A stretch of 64,000 nucleotides of DNA from Mauremys mutica (Eukaryota > Chordata > Testudines > Geoemydidae): positions 13,363,925 through 13,427,924 of the forward strand of contig NC_059087.1 of assembly GCF_020497125.1 (NCBI RefSeq), written 5' to 3'. The position numbers and the translations under genes are program-made. How positions within the stretch are numbered: the first letter of the stretch is position 1; each line of letters starts with the position of its first letter. Of this stretch, positions 11,601 through 21,900 are shown piece after piece. The notes below the pieces were generated by a model. That model was not told where the DNA came from and did not search any database. It saw only the letters and a list, made by a program, of their open reading frames with translations.

Positions 11601-14600
11601 CTGGTTGATTGGGTCAGGTAGATCAGAAGACTCAACGTTCATAAGTCTAAGATTCTCCCTTCCGTGAAAAACCAGAATGTCAGGGAAAATGAATCCTTTC
11701 CCCCAAGTCATGCACTAAGTGTGCATCCACTTAAGTTCAGTATTTAGTGGCATGAGTTGCTCACCATTCAGTAGTTTAAATGAATAGAGGATTCTTACAG
11801 TTGCTACACTACTAGGGGTGATAAATTGTGACTGCTTGCTTTGAAGAGCTTCATGATTCAAGAAGGAAATCTGTTTTTACCCTTTAAAATTATTTTAAAT
11901 AACATTATACTCTTAATATGGATAGAAACCATATATAGCAGATCTGCAGCACAAAGCTGAAACTAAGATCTTGTGGATATGGTTCACTGAACAATGCATG
12001 ATAAAAACTGGCAGTAAATGCCAAAAATTCAAAAAACCAAGGAAACAGTCTTAGACAAACATACATGCAGCCAATTCTGAGAGCTTGCTAGTCATATTAC
12101 TAGGGTTCAGTGACAGATTTCTAGGCAAAAAAATCATGAGTGAAGCTGGCCTATTGGATTTTTATGAATGGAAAACATATTACCTGCAAGGACCCGGAAG
12201 CCACCTTTCCTTCTGTCAACTCCAATGAATTAGCGACCTCTTGTTCATTAAGTATAGTGAGACATATTTCTAGAGATCATGTGATTGCCTTTTCCAATGT
12301 AGGTCCTCTTCCTGTATTTCTAAATTGTCTGTAATAATCAACCTACAATGAGATTGTTGAAAAAAGTAGAGTATGTTCAAATAAAAAAGTGACAAGAAAT
12401 GGCCTTAGTTTAAGAATGTGTATGGTACTTCCACTCCATATATATATATTTGGGACACTGTTTATAAGTACATCCAATTTATGGTATGGGCTGTTGAGAA
12501 ATAAGCCATGGAAAATGGAGATGTGATTAATATAATATTGTTTGATATTTTACTATTAGAGTATCATTACATGTTGTTAGAATAAAAACTTAAAAAATAA
12601 AAAAGCTTACAGTGAAACATATTTTTATTTTTAAAAAAGCACTATTAAAAACTTGTGCTCTGTGAAATATGTTCACAGCACAAAATTATGGCTTGCTGCT
12701 TAAGAAACTCAGCAATTAAAATACAGACCTTACCAGTCAAGGGACAGCTGAGTCCCATGGCTTTGCTCCTTATGGTAATGAGGAGCTTAAATAGGTCAGT
12801 GAACCTGTCTGATGTTCAGTATCACTTGATAAGTATAAGTAATTAATGTATTTGTTTTTTGTCACAAATAGTGTTTTCTATTTTAAATGCAAGTAAAAGT
12901 GTAACAGTTTTGTAATTATAAAATTGTGTTTAAGTTCCGAATGTTAACTGATATTTCAAAAGAAGTCTCTTCCTGGATTAAGTCTTAAGCATCAAAGATG
13001 TACAGTACTTGTTTGCCATCGTTCATGTTATATTGTTTCAACAAAATTGATGTTTTATTCCCTAAGCAAGTTATTGTTTAATGTTATCAATTATTCATTT
13101 TATAGAATGCATTAATTACCTTTGGACTGTGCGTAGTATTTATCTAAAACGTAATAATTATTCCACTGACTCCCCTGAACATTACCTTTGGTTGCTAATG
13201 TTAGCTCCCTGGAAATCTTACCCAACAGAATAAGATGTAGAGAATGATATGAGGTGTATATATAGTTCTTTAAAGACTGTACTTTTGCGACTTTACCTCC
13301 ATTCATCCTGAAAACTACTAAGCACAGAAATGTAAGGCACTTTTTTCTTTTCTCATCTTCCAGAGCTGTGCTAGGCTTTTTTATGCAATCATAAATTTTC
13401 AAGAACTTCATTCCATACATTATTATAACTTTCTGATTAAAGATACTCTTTTATGCTAGTAAATACACTACAAAGTACATTAATTGGGCTATTCAGGGGC
13501 AAAAAATTACATGGAAATTGGAGTGAGCTAATAACGGACATTTAGAATGTGGCTTGAAATGTTAAGGCACAATAGAAGCATCAAGCTACTTGTAATCTAC
13601 TTCCAATGAGTAGACTGTAAAAGTTATAGCAGAACTTTTTGGATTCCTTAGTGGACATTAATAGTTTGTATTTTGTTAAGCTTTTAAAAATAGAGAGAAT
13701 GTAAAGTAGTAGAGTAGGGGGACCAGAAACCCAGTGAATTGTTGCATGGAGGTTGATTCAGTAATCTTAATTACACAACTGGGATGTTAGTCTGTAAATT
13801 CAAAGCCAGCTATAAAGGTCTAGATTACTCAGTCTCCAGGGTTACCTGTAGAATTCAACACTAGAGTTCAGTGCTGGATATAGTTTTAGAATATTTGTAT
13901 TGTCCCCTTGTTTTGTCAACAATAAAAATAATTTTATGTACCCATAAATCTACTTTGTTTTTGTTTTTTTAGTAGTGATTGTCAGTTACAGCTAACAGTC
14001 ATATTGTCTACTCAAAGCAATCCCAAGCATATTGCTTTGGGTAGGACTATTTGAGAGATACGGTATCTCAGTTGTAATTCTGTTTCAGACTGAAGTTTGT
14101 CATACAGTAGGTTTGGTCACAGAAACCGATTTGTTGGCTTAGAAGGAAAATATACGGTTATCAGTTTTCCTTTTCGACGAGACTGTCCATAGTTCTATTA
14201 GAATGGATTAAAAAATAAAGACTGTGAACACTCATGTTCCAGGTCATTAGGCAGTTAGGATCAAACTTTCCCTACAGCCAGGTTCTTTTATAATTGTCCA
14301 TTACAAGATTTTCTTGCACCTTGCTCTGAAACATCTGATTCCTGATAAGTCAAGTAAGGGCTGAGGAGCAAGTACTCTGAATGCTCGGGTACTGGGTTGG
14401 AGTCTGAGAATCATAATGTATAGGTTAAGTATGAGGACTCCTAGGAGTTTTTCCTTCCTACTACCATAGGAATATAACCACTCATGGTATGATGGTTACA
14501 GTGTGTACTCAGTGCACAAGGAGCACCCCATCCAGGAGGGCTAGAAAATCTGTTAGAAATGTCTAATACGATTTCTGCTTAAACTGGTTAACAACATATA

Positions 14601-16248
14601 ATTTTAAATCTCTTCTAATAAAATCCTTCCTTTTTCAGAAGCCCCCATGAAAAGAAGAAGAAACGACGGTCTAGATCATGTACCAAGTCCAAAGCTAGGT
14701 CTCATTCACCATCCATGTCACCTGGCAAACAGTCCACGCATAAGAACACTGTACATTCAACTAGTGTGTCTCCTGTGGAGAGTAGGGAATCCAGCCAAGA
14801 ACGCTCCAGGTAACACTCTTTCACAATGGCACATGGGGATACGGACAGCTTTTGACCATGAATGTACCTTTATAAATGCTGGAGGCAAAGCAGGGTTGCA
14901 GGCTGACATCTTGTGATCCCCCCCCATGTAATAACCTTGCAACCCTCTGAGGGGTCCCGACCCCCAGTTTGAGAACCCCTGTTCTATAGCATTGGCCACA
15001 GGTATGTGAGAGCGAACCTCTGTGCCAGTGACCTGTATTGACTATAGTCCAGTGAAACATGAAAACTATTGAGCAATATGAGGGAGGCTCATACACATAC
15101 AAGACAGAATTATTGCATGAGATATAGCTAGAAAATATATACATTTCTAATTCTTAAGTTTTAATTTTTAGGGGCGTTTCTCAGGAAAAAGATGGCCAGA
15201 TCTCTTCAGCAATCGTGTCTTCAGTGCAAAGTAAAATAACTCAGGTATAAATTAAGACATTCTTTATTGTTTACTGAAGTGTATTACCATCATTGTAGCA
15301 TGCTCCTTTAGGTATTTTGTATAATTGTATGATGTAGAACAGGGATCGGCAACCTTTGGCACGCGGCTCGCCAGGGTAAGCCCCCAGGCCAATGGGGGCG
15401 TCAGGAAGTGACGGCCAGCACATCCCTCGGCCCGCGCGGCTTCCTTCTTCAGGAAGTGACGGCCAGCACATCCCTCGGCCCGCGTTGGCCTGGGACGGTG
15501 AACCATGGCCAGCGGGAGCCTCAATTGGCCGAATCTGCGGACACGGCAGATAAACAAACCTTCATCTCATGTGTATTGTCTATAGCCACTTCCTCAGTTC
15601 CATTCTTTTCATTTACTCACCTCACACACTTTCTATCCTATCATTTGTTGTTTCATTTCTTTCATATTGTTGAGATTATTTACAATGAGATTTAATTCTT
15701 AGCTATTTAAAAGTTGCTAGCCAGCAGATATATTAGTTTATAATTACAGTACGTGGTTTTGTGAAATCAAGAGGCCAGTGCTCTGGGAAACTTACCAGTA
15801 GGACTGCTGACTTCAGTGCAGAGAATTATACCAGGGGTAGGCAACTTATGGCATGCGTGCCGAAGGCGGCACGCGAGCTGATTTTCAGTGGCACGGAGCT
15901 CTGCATTTTAATTTAATTTTAAATGAAGTTTCTTAAACATTTTAAAAACTTTATTTACTTTACATTCAACAATAGTTTAGTTATACATTATAGACTTCTA
16001 GAAAGAGACCTTTTAAAAATGTTAAAATGTATTACTGGCACGCAAAACCTTAAATTAGAGCGACTAAATGAAGACTCGGCACACCACTTCTGAAAGGTTG
16101 CTGACCCCTGAGTTATACATTTCAAACTCTTGATTAAAAACTAAGGAAACTTCTGACTATTTTTCCTCTATTCTCCCTACAGGATCTTATGGCCAAAGTG
16201 AGAGCGATGCTTGCAGCTTCCAAAAACATACAAACTAGTGCCTCCTGA
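8535..16248 (+). CDS. SFSWAP: SFSWAP (SWAP splicing factor), last four coding exons, C-terminal RS domain
   Basis: SFSWAP is a nuclear SR-like regulator of alternative splicing, related to Drosophila suppressor-of-white-apricot; it also regulates splicing of its own transcript. The coding join here is 8535-8660, 14639-14809, 15172-15244 and 16183-16248. Exon lengths of 126, 171, 73 and 66 nt keep one frame, with codons split 2+1 at the first two junctions and phase 0 at the last. The product is about 145 residues: an Arg/Ser block (SRSRSPRRR, then SPERRREER), a Lys/Arg run ([11 protein letters not shown]), a Ser/Pro/Lys-rich stretch, [13 protein letters not shown], and the terminal segment [18 protein letters not shown] ending QTSAS. 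I recognise that C-terminus as SFSWAP's from memory. Vertebrate SFSWAP is about 950 residues, so the two SURP modules and earlier exons lie left of the window. One oddity is a TGT (Cys) codon in RSRSC where an Arg codon (CGT) would be expected; a CpG transition would explain it. Confidence 0.93.
8661..10587. other. SFSWAP intron, unassigned
   Basis: AT-rich intronic sequence with several T- and A-tracts. No exon, RNA gene or recognisable transposon was seen up to the hAT-like insertion at 10596. Confidence 0.55.
10596..11509. mobile_element. hAT-like DNA transposon, 914 bp, GC-rich interior
   Basis: The left end is AGCAGTTCTCAACCAG and the right end GGTTGAGAACCACTG. A perfect 8-bp target-site duplication TTTAAAGG lies at 10588-10595 and 11510-11517. 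The C-rich interior gives long spurious open readings on both strands but no transposase motif. Insertion is in the SFSWAP intron between the first two exons seen. Confidence 0.85.
11518..14638. other. SFSWAP intron, unassigned
   Basis: AT-rich, with a short TA run near 12440. At about 14310-14345 there is a weak resemblance to the CACCTTCCTCTGAAGCATC-type 3' end of a turtle LINE. No exon was seen before 14639. Confidence 0.5.
14639..14809 (+). CDS. SFSWAP: SFSWAP exon, RS domain part 2
   Basis: The acceptor is CCTTTTTCAG ending at 14638; the donor is CCAG/GTAACA at 14810. The exon begins [14 protein letters not shown], continues [17 protein letters not shown] and ends [13 protein letters not shown] plus two bases of an Arg codon. 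The Cys (TGT) stands where the RS pattern predicts Arg. An ATG-started reading from 14647 is in another frame and is a shadow. Confidence 0.93.
14880..14991 (-). mobile_element. hAT-like element fragment (CAGGGGTTCTCAAACTGG end)
   Basis: Read on the minus strand, the segment starts CAGGGGTTCTCAAACTGG and continues into the GGTCGGGACCCC and TTGCAAGGTTATT modules of a common hAT-derived repeat. The other terminus and a target-site duplication were not found, so it looks truncated. It lies in the intron between the 14639 and 15172 exons. Confidence 0.6.
15172..15244 (+). CDS. SFSWAP: SFSWAP penultimate coding exon
   Basis: The acceptor is TTAATTTTTAG ending at 15171; the donor is ACTCAG/GTATAA at 15245. 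This 73-nt exon reads [18 protein letters not shown] then QSKITQ. It carries the junction from the RS region to the conserved C-terminal block and ends in phase 0. Confidence 0.92.
15340..15560. mobile_element. hAT-like element, right end lost, with internal tandem duplication
   Basis: It begins CAGGGATCGGCAACCTTTGG like the complete copy at 52719-53043. It lacks the matching right terminus, and no target-site duplication is visible. A 48-bp unit starting TCAGGAAGTGACGGCCAGCA is repeated twice (15401-15448 and 15449-15496). It sits in the last SFSWAP intron. Confidence 0.75.
15832..16110 (+). mobile_element. hAT-like MITE (CAGGGGTAGGCAAC family)
   Basis: Ends are CAGGGGTAGGCAAC and GTTGCTGACCCCTG. 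Flanks AATTATAC (15824-15831) and AGTTATAC (16111-16118) are an 8-bp duplication with one mismatch. Two opposite-orientation relatives are at 44033-44344 and 56694-57004. The right end is 72 bp upstream of the last SFSWAP exon. Confidence 0.85.
16183..16248 (+). CDS. SFSWAP: SFSWAP last coding exon with stop codon
   Basis: The acceptor is TATTCTCCCTACAG ending at 16182. The exon reads [20 protein letters not shown] plus Ser, then TGA at 16246-16248. Its frame is fixed by the phase-0 junction with the previous exon. The segment is nearly invariant in my memory of vertebrate SFSWAP. Confidence 0.93.
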   Translation, partial: DLMAKVRAMLAASKNIQTSAS

Positions 16249-16600
16249 GACTTGTTGAATTGACCATCAAGAAAACGGTGTGAAGAGGAACACTTTAAAA
16301 AACTGCCTCATCTCAAATGTACAGCCGACAAATTTAGCTCATTTTGGTTCAGTTCTTTTTTGTCTAAAGTTATCAAAACCTGAAGAACTGAAAACCTTAT
16401 CAGTACAGGACTGTCCCCTTGGAACTCGATGACTTTTTGCACCCAGAATCTCTCTTGACAGCTTTTGGTTTTTGTAAATTGATTTTTTGACTAATTCTTC
16501 AGTAAGATTTTATGATCAGCTGTCTGTCTGTATATATGTAAATATCATGTTTCTGTGATAAAGTATTACACAATAAAAGAGGAGAGAAACACCTTTTATT
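16249..16600 (+). other. SFSWAP: SFSWAP 3' UTR
   Basis: The AT-rich segment runs from the TGA to a probable cleavage site 15-25 nt after the AATAAA at 16572. GT- and T-rich sequence downstream (about 16608-16655) fits a downstream cleavage element. The exact end is inferred. Confidence 0.7.
16572..16577 (+). promoter_or_regulatory. Polyadenylation signal AATAAA for SFSWAP
   Basis: Canonical AATAAA about 320 nt after the stop codon, followed by a T/GT-rich stretch. It is the best-placed polyadenylation signal for the SFSWAP transcript in the window. Confidence 0.75.
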
Positions 16601-17222
16601 AGCTACACACTTGTTGGAGGTTGCTTAATTGTGAGTGTTTTTTTCTTTACTTTCTTTTAAAGCAGTTCCTCAGCCAATGCTGTTGCTAAGTTGAACTGAA
16701 ACACACCTTTCAGCTTCTTTAGTTCATCAAATGATCTAAGCACATACATTGCTAGGCATGTTACACCAGAGTTGGTTTTCACACGGCCTACAGAATTTTT
16801 TTTATCCTTTATTAAACTCCAGTGTGCAGAGCATATTGGAAATATCTGTTGTTTTCAGTAACAGCCCCCTTCAAGATGAGCCTCTGCATTTTCACACTTA
16901 AGGGATCACTGTCCTGTCTTGTTAGCATCTGGAGCCTTCTGGAACCTGGGCCAGAGGGGCCACTTGCCCCTCTCTCCACCTCCCATCCTGTAGGATTCCC
17001 AGGTGGGGTCTGATGTACGCTTGATCTTCGTTTCCCTTGATACATGAGGACAGGACTTTTATTACATCAGCCAGGAGAGTGAGTGAAAGATTATCTATGT
17101 AAAATGCACAATATGTTTTACAACTATGACCCAACAGGGTCAGCTGTCTGGAAATGTCAGTCCTAGTTCAGGTTCTGAGGCATCCCCTTGTGCTATCTTC
17201 ATTGCATTGTTGTTACGATAGC
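16601..17222. other. SFSWAP 3' flank, no gene seen
   Basis: No splice-flanked coding frame and no recognised repeat. Confidence 0.5.
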
Positions 17223-17406
17223 TACACCTCTACCTCGATATAATGCTGTCCCTGGGAGCCAAAAAATCTTACCGCGTTATATTGAACTTGCTTTGATCCA
17301 CCGGAGTGTGCAGCCCTCCTCCTCCTCCCCGCCCCCCCCCCCGCCCCCTGGAGCACTGCTTTACTGCGTCATGTCCGAATTCGTGTTATATTGAGGTAGA
17401 GCTGTA
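17223..17406 (+). mobile_element. Mariner-like MITE, copy 1
   Basis: The left end TACACCTCTACCTCGATATAA is mirrored at the right by TTATATTGAGGTAGAGCTGTA, beginning and ending in TA as expected for a TA target duplication. A C-tract lies inside (about 17325-17345). The reverse complement of the neighbouring copy at 17634-17827 matches it along its length. Confidence 0.8.
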
Positions 17407-17633
17407 TATGGTTTTAGCAAAAATTCTTCCTTGTTAAAATTTGATTTGGGGAGAATGAGACTTTTAGTGGCCTTTGTTCAGTCATGACCTGGCATCCAGA
17501 GCCAATGCTTCTTTTCAGAGTTCTGTCCTTATTTACCTAGAACTCCTCAATCTCTCTTTGGGAGCTGTACTACTCCTTGAACTCCCACAAGTAGGAATAT
17601 GCAAAGGCCACTCAAAGGAAAAAAATTAAAATA

Positions 17634-17827
17634 TACACCGCTACCTCAATATAATGCCACTTGATATAACACGAATTTGGATATAACGCGATAAAGCAGT
17701 GCTCTGGGGGGGCAGGGCTGTGCACTCCGGTGGATCAAAGCAAGTTCAGTATAACACGGTTTTACCTATAACACAGTAAGATTTTTTTTGGCTCCCAAGG
17801 ACAGCGTTATATCGAGGTAGAGGTGTA
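17634..17827 (-). mobile_element. Mariner-like MITE, copy 2, inverted relative to copy 1
   Basis: The left end is TACACCGCTACCTCAATATA and the right end TATATCGAGGTAGAGGTGTA. Internal blocks (CCGGTGGATCAAAGCAAGTT, GGCTCCCAAGGACAGC) are reverse complements of blocks in copy 1. It lies 227 bp from copy 1. Confidence 0.8.
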
Positions 17828-18436
17828 TCTGTAAACAGAGTTCTTTGAGATGAACCTCTGCATGTTTACATTCCCTGTCCACCTTCCCCACTTCAGAGTC
17901 TCAGGAATTCCTCAGTTAGTGGCAGGAACTGAGGAGTGGTAGGGGCCACTCCCTCTTTTATATCCTTGGAATTGTTGTAATAATTGGAGCTACACATTTA
18001 CCATAATTGTGAGTTCAACAGTAAAAAGTAAGTTCACAAGATGTCACAATAACCTATAACAAAATTTGATGGGAAAAGGGAGACTGAATTAGTCCAAAGA
18101 AAAAGGCCTACGATATAACTCAAGGCCTTTGTTTAAAACCATGCCTGATAAACCAAAGGAGTTCAAGACTAATAAACCAAAATTGTCATTTCAGATATTA
18201 GGCCTAATTGGTGGACAAAATAATGATGGGATGGGCTATTCCACCCATCACTGCTCTTTTGGAGTCTTTTTAAAGAAAGATTTCGGAGAAATATTGGCTG
18301 TGGGAGCAAGCGTCATGATCTTGGCTGCCACCCCCATCTCCTGAGACCGTGGATCTTCATCCTAATTCTGAAATGTCCTGACCAGACCGGGCCAGAGAGA
18401 AGAACCTAGACAATACTTCCACTTCTACCAGCATTG
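17828..18436. other. Intergenic, unassigned
   Basis: No recognised repeat and no supported gene. Confidence 0.45.
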
Positions 18437-18444
18437 GCTGAATC

Positions 18445-18969
18445 TAGGGTGACCAAACGTCCCGATTTTATCGGGATTGTCCCGATATTTACTTTGGACG
18501 CGAATTGTCCCAATATTTTGCCCTCTGGCGCACAGGTGAGGGGGCTTGTGCCCCCCCAACTCCACCCCTCCCTCCCCCATTGGATCCCTCCCCAAATCCC
18601 TGCCCTGGCCCCGCCTCTTCCCCAAGCAAGCTGCATTCCTCCATCTCCGCCCTCCCTCCCAGGCTTGTGCTAATCAGCTGTATGGCGGCGCAATCGCTGG
18701 AGGGGGGCGAAGCAGGACGCGGCAGCCAGCTCGGGGGAGGTGGAGGCAGAGCGAAGGGGAGCTGGTGCGGGGGGCTGGAGCGTGGAGCTGCCGGTGACTG
18801 CTCAGCCCCCAACAATTTTTCCTATGGTCTTGGGGTTTTTTGCTTTCGTTTTTGTTTTTTCCTCCGCCGCCCCAGTTCTTGGGGTTTGTTTGGGTTTTTT
18901 TTGCTCTGCTGGCACCCCTCCCCTCCTCCCTGCGTCCCAATATTTCACATCTCTCATCTGGTCACCCTA
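18445..18969. mobile_element. hAT-like element, long form (TAGGGTGACC family)
   Basis: Termini are TAGGGTGACCAAACGTCCCG and ATCTGGTCACCCTA. There is a perfect 8-bp target duplication GCTGAATC at 18437-18444 and 18970-18977. The GC-rich, polypurine/polypyrimidine interior yields long proline- or glycine-rich readings on both strands that are not genes. Shorter relatives are at 37673-37809 and 62214-62337. Confidence 0.88.
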
Positions 18970-18977
18970 GCTGAATC

Positions 18978-21900
18978 TCAAGCATCACCTGTCACATGAG
19001 ATGTCTCCCTCTTCCCACCCTCCATCCACCCATCATGTGCCCTTTTCCTTCCCCAGCTTATTTCTTCTTTTTTATCCCTCTCCTTTTCCGTCTGTGTAAT
19101 TAGAGAAGACTACATATTTTGCAATACTGTTGTAAGCCTGTGACCAGAAAAAAGCAGCTGAATGCAGTGCCCTAAGCAGCCTGATGCTGGTACAAGTTTG
19201 CCAGGTCTCAGAGTGGGTGCTAAAATCCTGTGCTATGCCTCTGTTTCTCAAGCACTGGGGTTGCCGCTGAGAGTCAATGCCAGGAACAGAAGCTTCATTT
19301 TCTATCTTTGCTGTTTTTTACTTTCCCTAGGTGTTTGTAGGTCTTGTTTTGTCTTCTAGGAAATGGGATTGGACTTTAATAACCGCAGTGTCGACAGCTC
19401 CAACCCATCTCAGCTAACTTTTTTTGCGCCCTAAAAGGAGAGTTATTGCCATCTTTAATGCCATGTTAGAGACAATCAAACAAAGGGTTTTTTCCCCTTC
19501 TTAAAAACTCATGGGAAGGGGGAGCAAGGGATGTTGTTAAAATGAAAACATGACTTGATACTTTACATTTCAAATGCTTTAACTGTTTTCCTTTTCTGTA
19601 TGCTTAATAAAAGGTTAAAAAGGTATTTAATGGTGTGTTTGCCATGTTATTAAGCAGGTTAAGGTTTCTTTATACCTGACCCTTGTTTAAAACTGTTTAA
19701 TGTTGGACAGTGACACAGTCATGTTAACATCTTTTACTCTCTGGGTACTTATAGTCCATCTAAATTAATACAACAAAACCCTCCAGGATGGGAAGGGGAT
19801 GGAGGGTGAGTGGGCACAGTGGACGCCACTTTCCAGAAGGTTCCAGAAGCTTGTGGCATTTGCGCCTTGATCCCACAAATGTCAATATCCGGTGGCTCAT
19901 CTCGAAAAACCTCCAGTTACAGGGAAGCAACCTGCATTTCCTTAACATGCATTGTTCTCTAGTAAGTTTTTTAAGATATCCAACAGACTTGTGTTCTCCA
20001 GAGATCCAGGGCTCTTGCCGAATATAAAAGTTTTCATGCTGTTAAGAAAAATAATTTTGAAAGTTAGGGAAGATGCTATCATGCCTTTATAAACTGCTAA
20101 TAACAAAGCCAATTATGCTTTTTTGAAGGCTTGTGAAATTGATATACTTACAAGTTCATTTATAATCAGTTCTATGAAGTTCAATGAAACTGTTTAAATA
20201 ATTTTTAAATAGAGTTAAAGTGGTCCAAAATTTAGGTTGAAAGTGATTGCAAAAAGCAATAACTGAAAAGTAGATAAATTAAGATAGTTGTCTTTTTCCG
20301 AGGCTGAGCTGTATAGTTTTACAGTTTTACAGCAAGTTATATAACCTCTAAAATTGGTTGCTGTGAGCTCTGAATTAAAGGAGTTAAGTGTAGAGGAGGT
20401 AGACAAGTCTTTGGACTAAAAATTATATTTAGAGCAAGCATAGTCCTGGTAGGCAGAAGATGAAGTATTTTTCCTGCAATAAGTATGCTGAAGATAATAT
20501 TTTAATGAAGCTTTTTGGACATTGGCTTTTTATCTGCACTATTTCATTTTATTTAGTCAGCGCTGATGTTGGAGAAGAGGTAAGGCAAATCTGTGATGGG
20601 CTGCCATTTTTAAAAAAAGGAAATATTTAAAGATATAGATGTGTGTGTTAGAAGAAATATGTCAGCCAAGATTTTGGAGAAACTAGTGTTTTGGATGCCT
20701 CAATGATTAGGTGTTCAGCGAGAGGCATCTTTAAAGGGACCTGACTGTGAAAGGGATGGAGGACTGAATGCTTTCTGGAAATGATTTAATTACAGTAGTG
20801 GTGGTTCTAGTCCGCTAACAATGCCAGGATATTTTTGAGCGTTCATTAGAGAAGGATGTATGAGAGTACACTGTGAAACCCAGTTCATTCAAACAATCAG
20901 GCTGCGGGTGATTTTGATTTCCATAATGTAAGGACACTGTGATGATTAGCACCATACAAGTGCATTACTCATACGCTAAATAAGGAATTCCACAACTGGA
21001 CACCCTCTTCTGAAAACAATCAACTCCTGAAAGTTTTATGCCGTCAACTGTAACATCCCATTGCGTTCAGCTACCTCGGAGAGTATGTGTGATGGGAGAG
21101 GTAGTCTCCAAAATAGCAATAAGGATTTCAAAGATTATAACCAGAGCCTTCAACTGGATCTAAAAACAAGTGAAACATGTTGCTAGCATGTTGGCCAAAG
21201 GTCTAATGATGTTGGAGTTTGGATGCTACCACCCATCTCATTGATAATTTTGTTCAGGAAAGCTGGAATGATGGCAGATGTGACAATAGTTGCCAAGGCT
21301 ATTGGCACTAAATGTCCATTTCTTGAGAACTGGCTGCACTACCAAACATTTTGGTTGTCAGGTTGGTTTATTGCAGTCATGAGGAACAGGGATTTTATTC
21401 ACATGCAGCAACTCATGTGTTTTACTCCGAAATCGCCATAAGAGTTGTTAAGAGTTCAGCAAGGAAGGTGGAAAGATTGTCCTTTGTTTTGTTTTCTTGC
21501 TTCTAAGGAGATTTTCTAATTCAGCCAGTCCTTTCAGTGGGACCAAGAGTTCTTCTCAATGAGTAGTACCTGGATACGTGGTTGGAGATAGCTCATTCTC
21601 TGTTTTGCCAGCATGTCTTTTGATGTTGCATCCCTTATGCAGTGACCTGTCTAGCTGCATCTCACGTCAAAAAAACGAATGCAGAATAGAAAATCTGTCC
21701 CTCAAGTTTAAAATGCCTTGCTGCTGCTTTTTTTTTAATGGTGCTGAGTCACAGCTTAATTCTTACTAAATTTCAGGCAAGCCCTTGTACCTTTGCCATT
21801 ACTCTGGCGTCTTTGGTCCTTGCAGAGTATTATCTTTCAAAATAAAAGTAAGTAGACGATTAAGTAAAATATCACCCACAACGTCTGTCTTAGGCATAAA

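Noticed and set aside
18489..18999. Long proline/glycine-rich readings on both strands
   Set aside because: They lie wholly inside an hAT-like element with perfect termini and target duplication, and reflect its C/G-rich composition.
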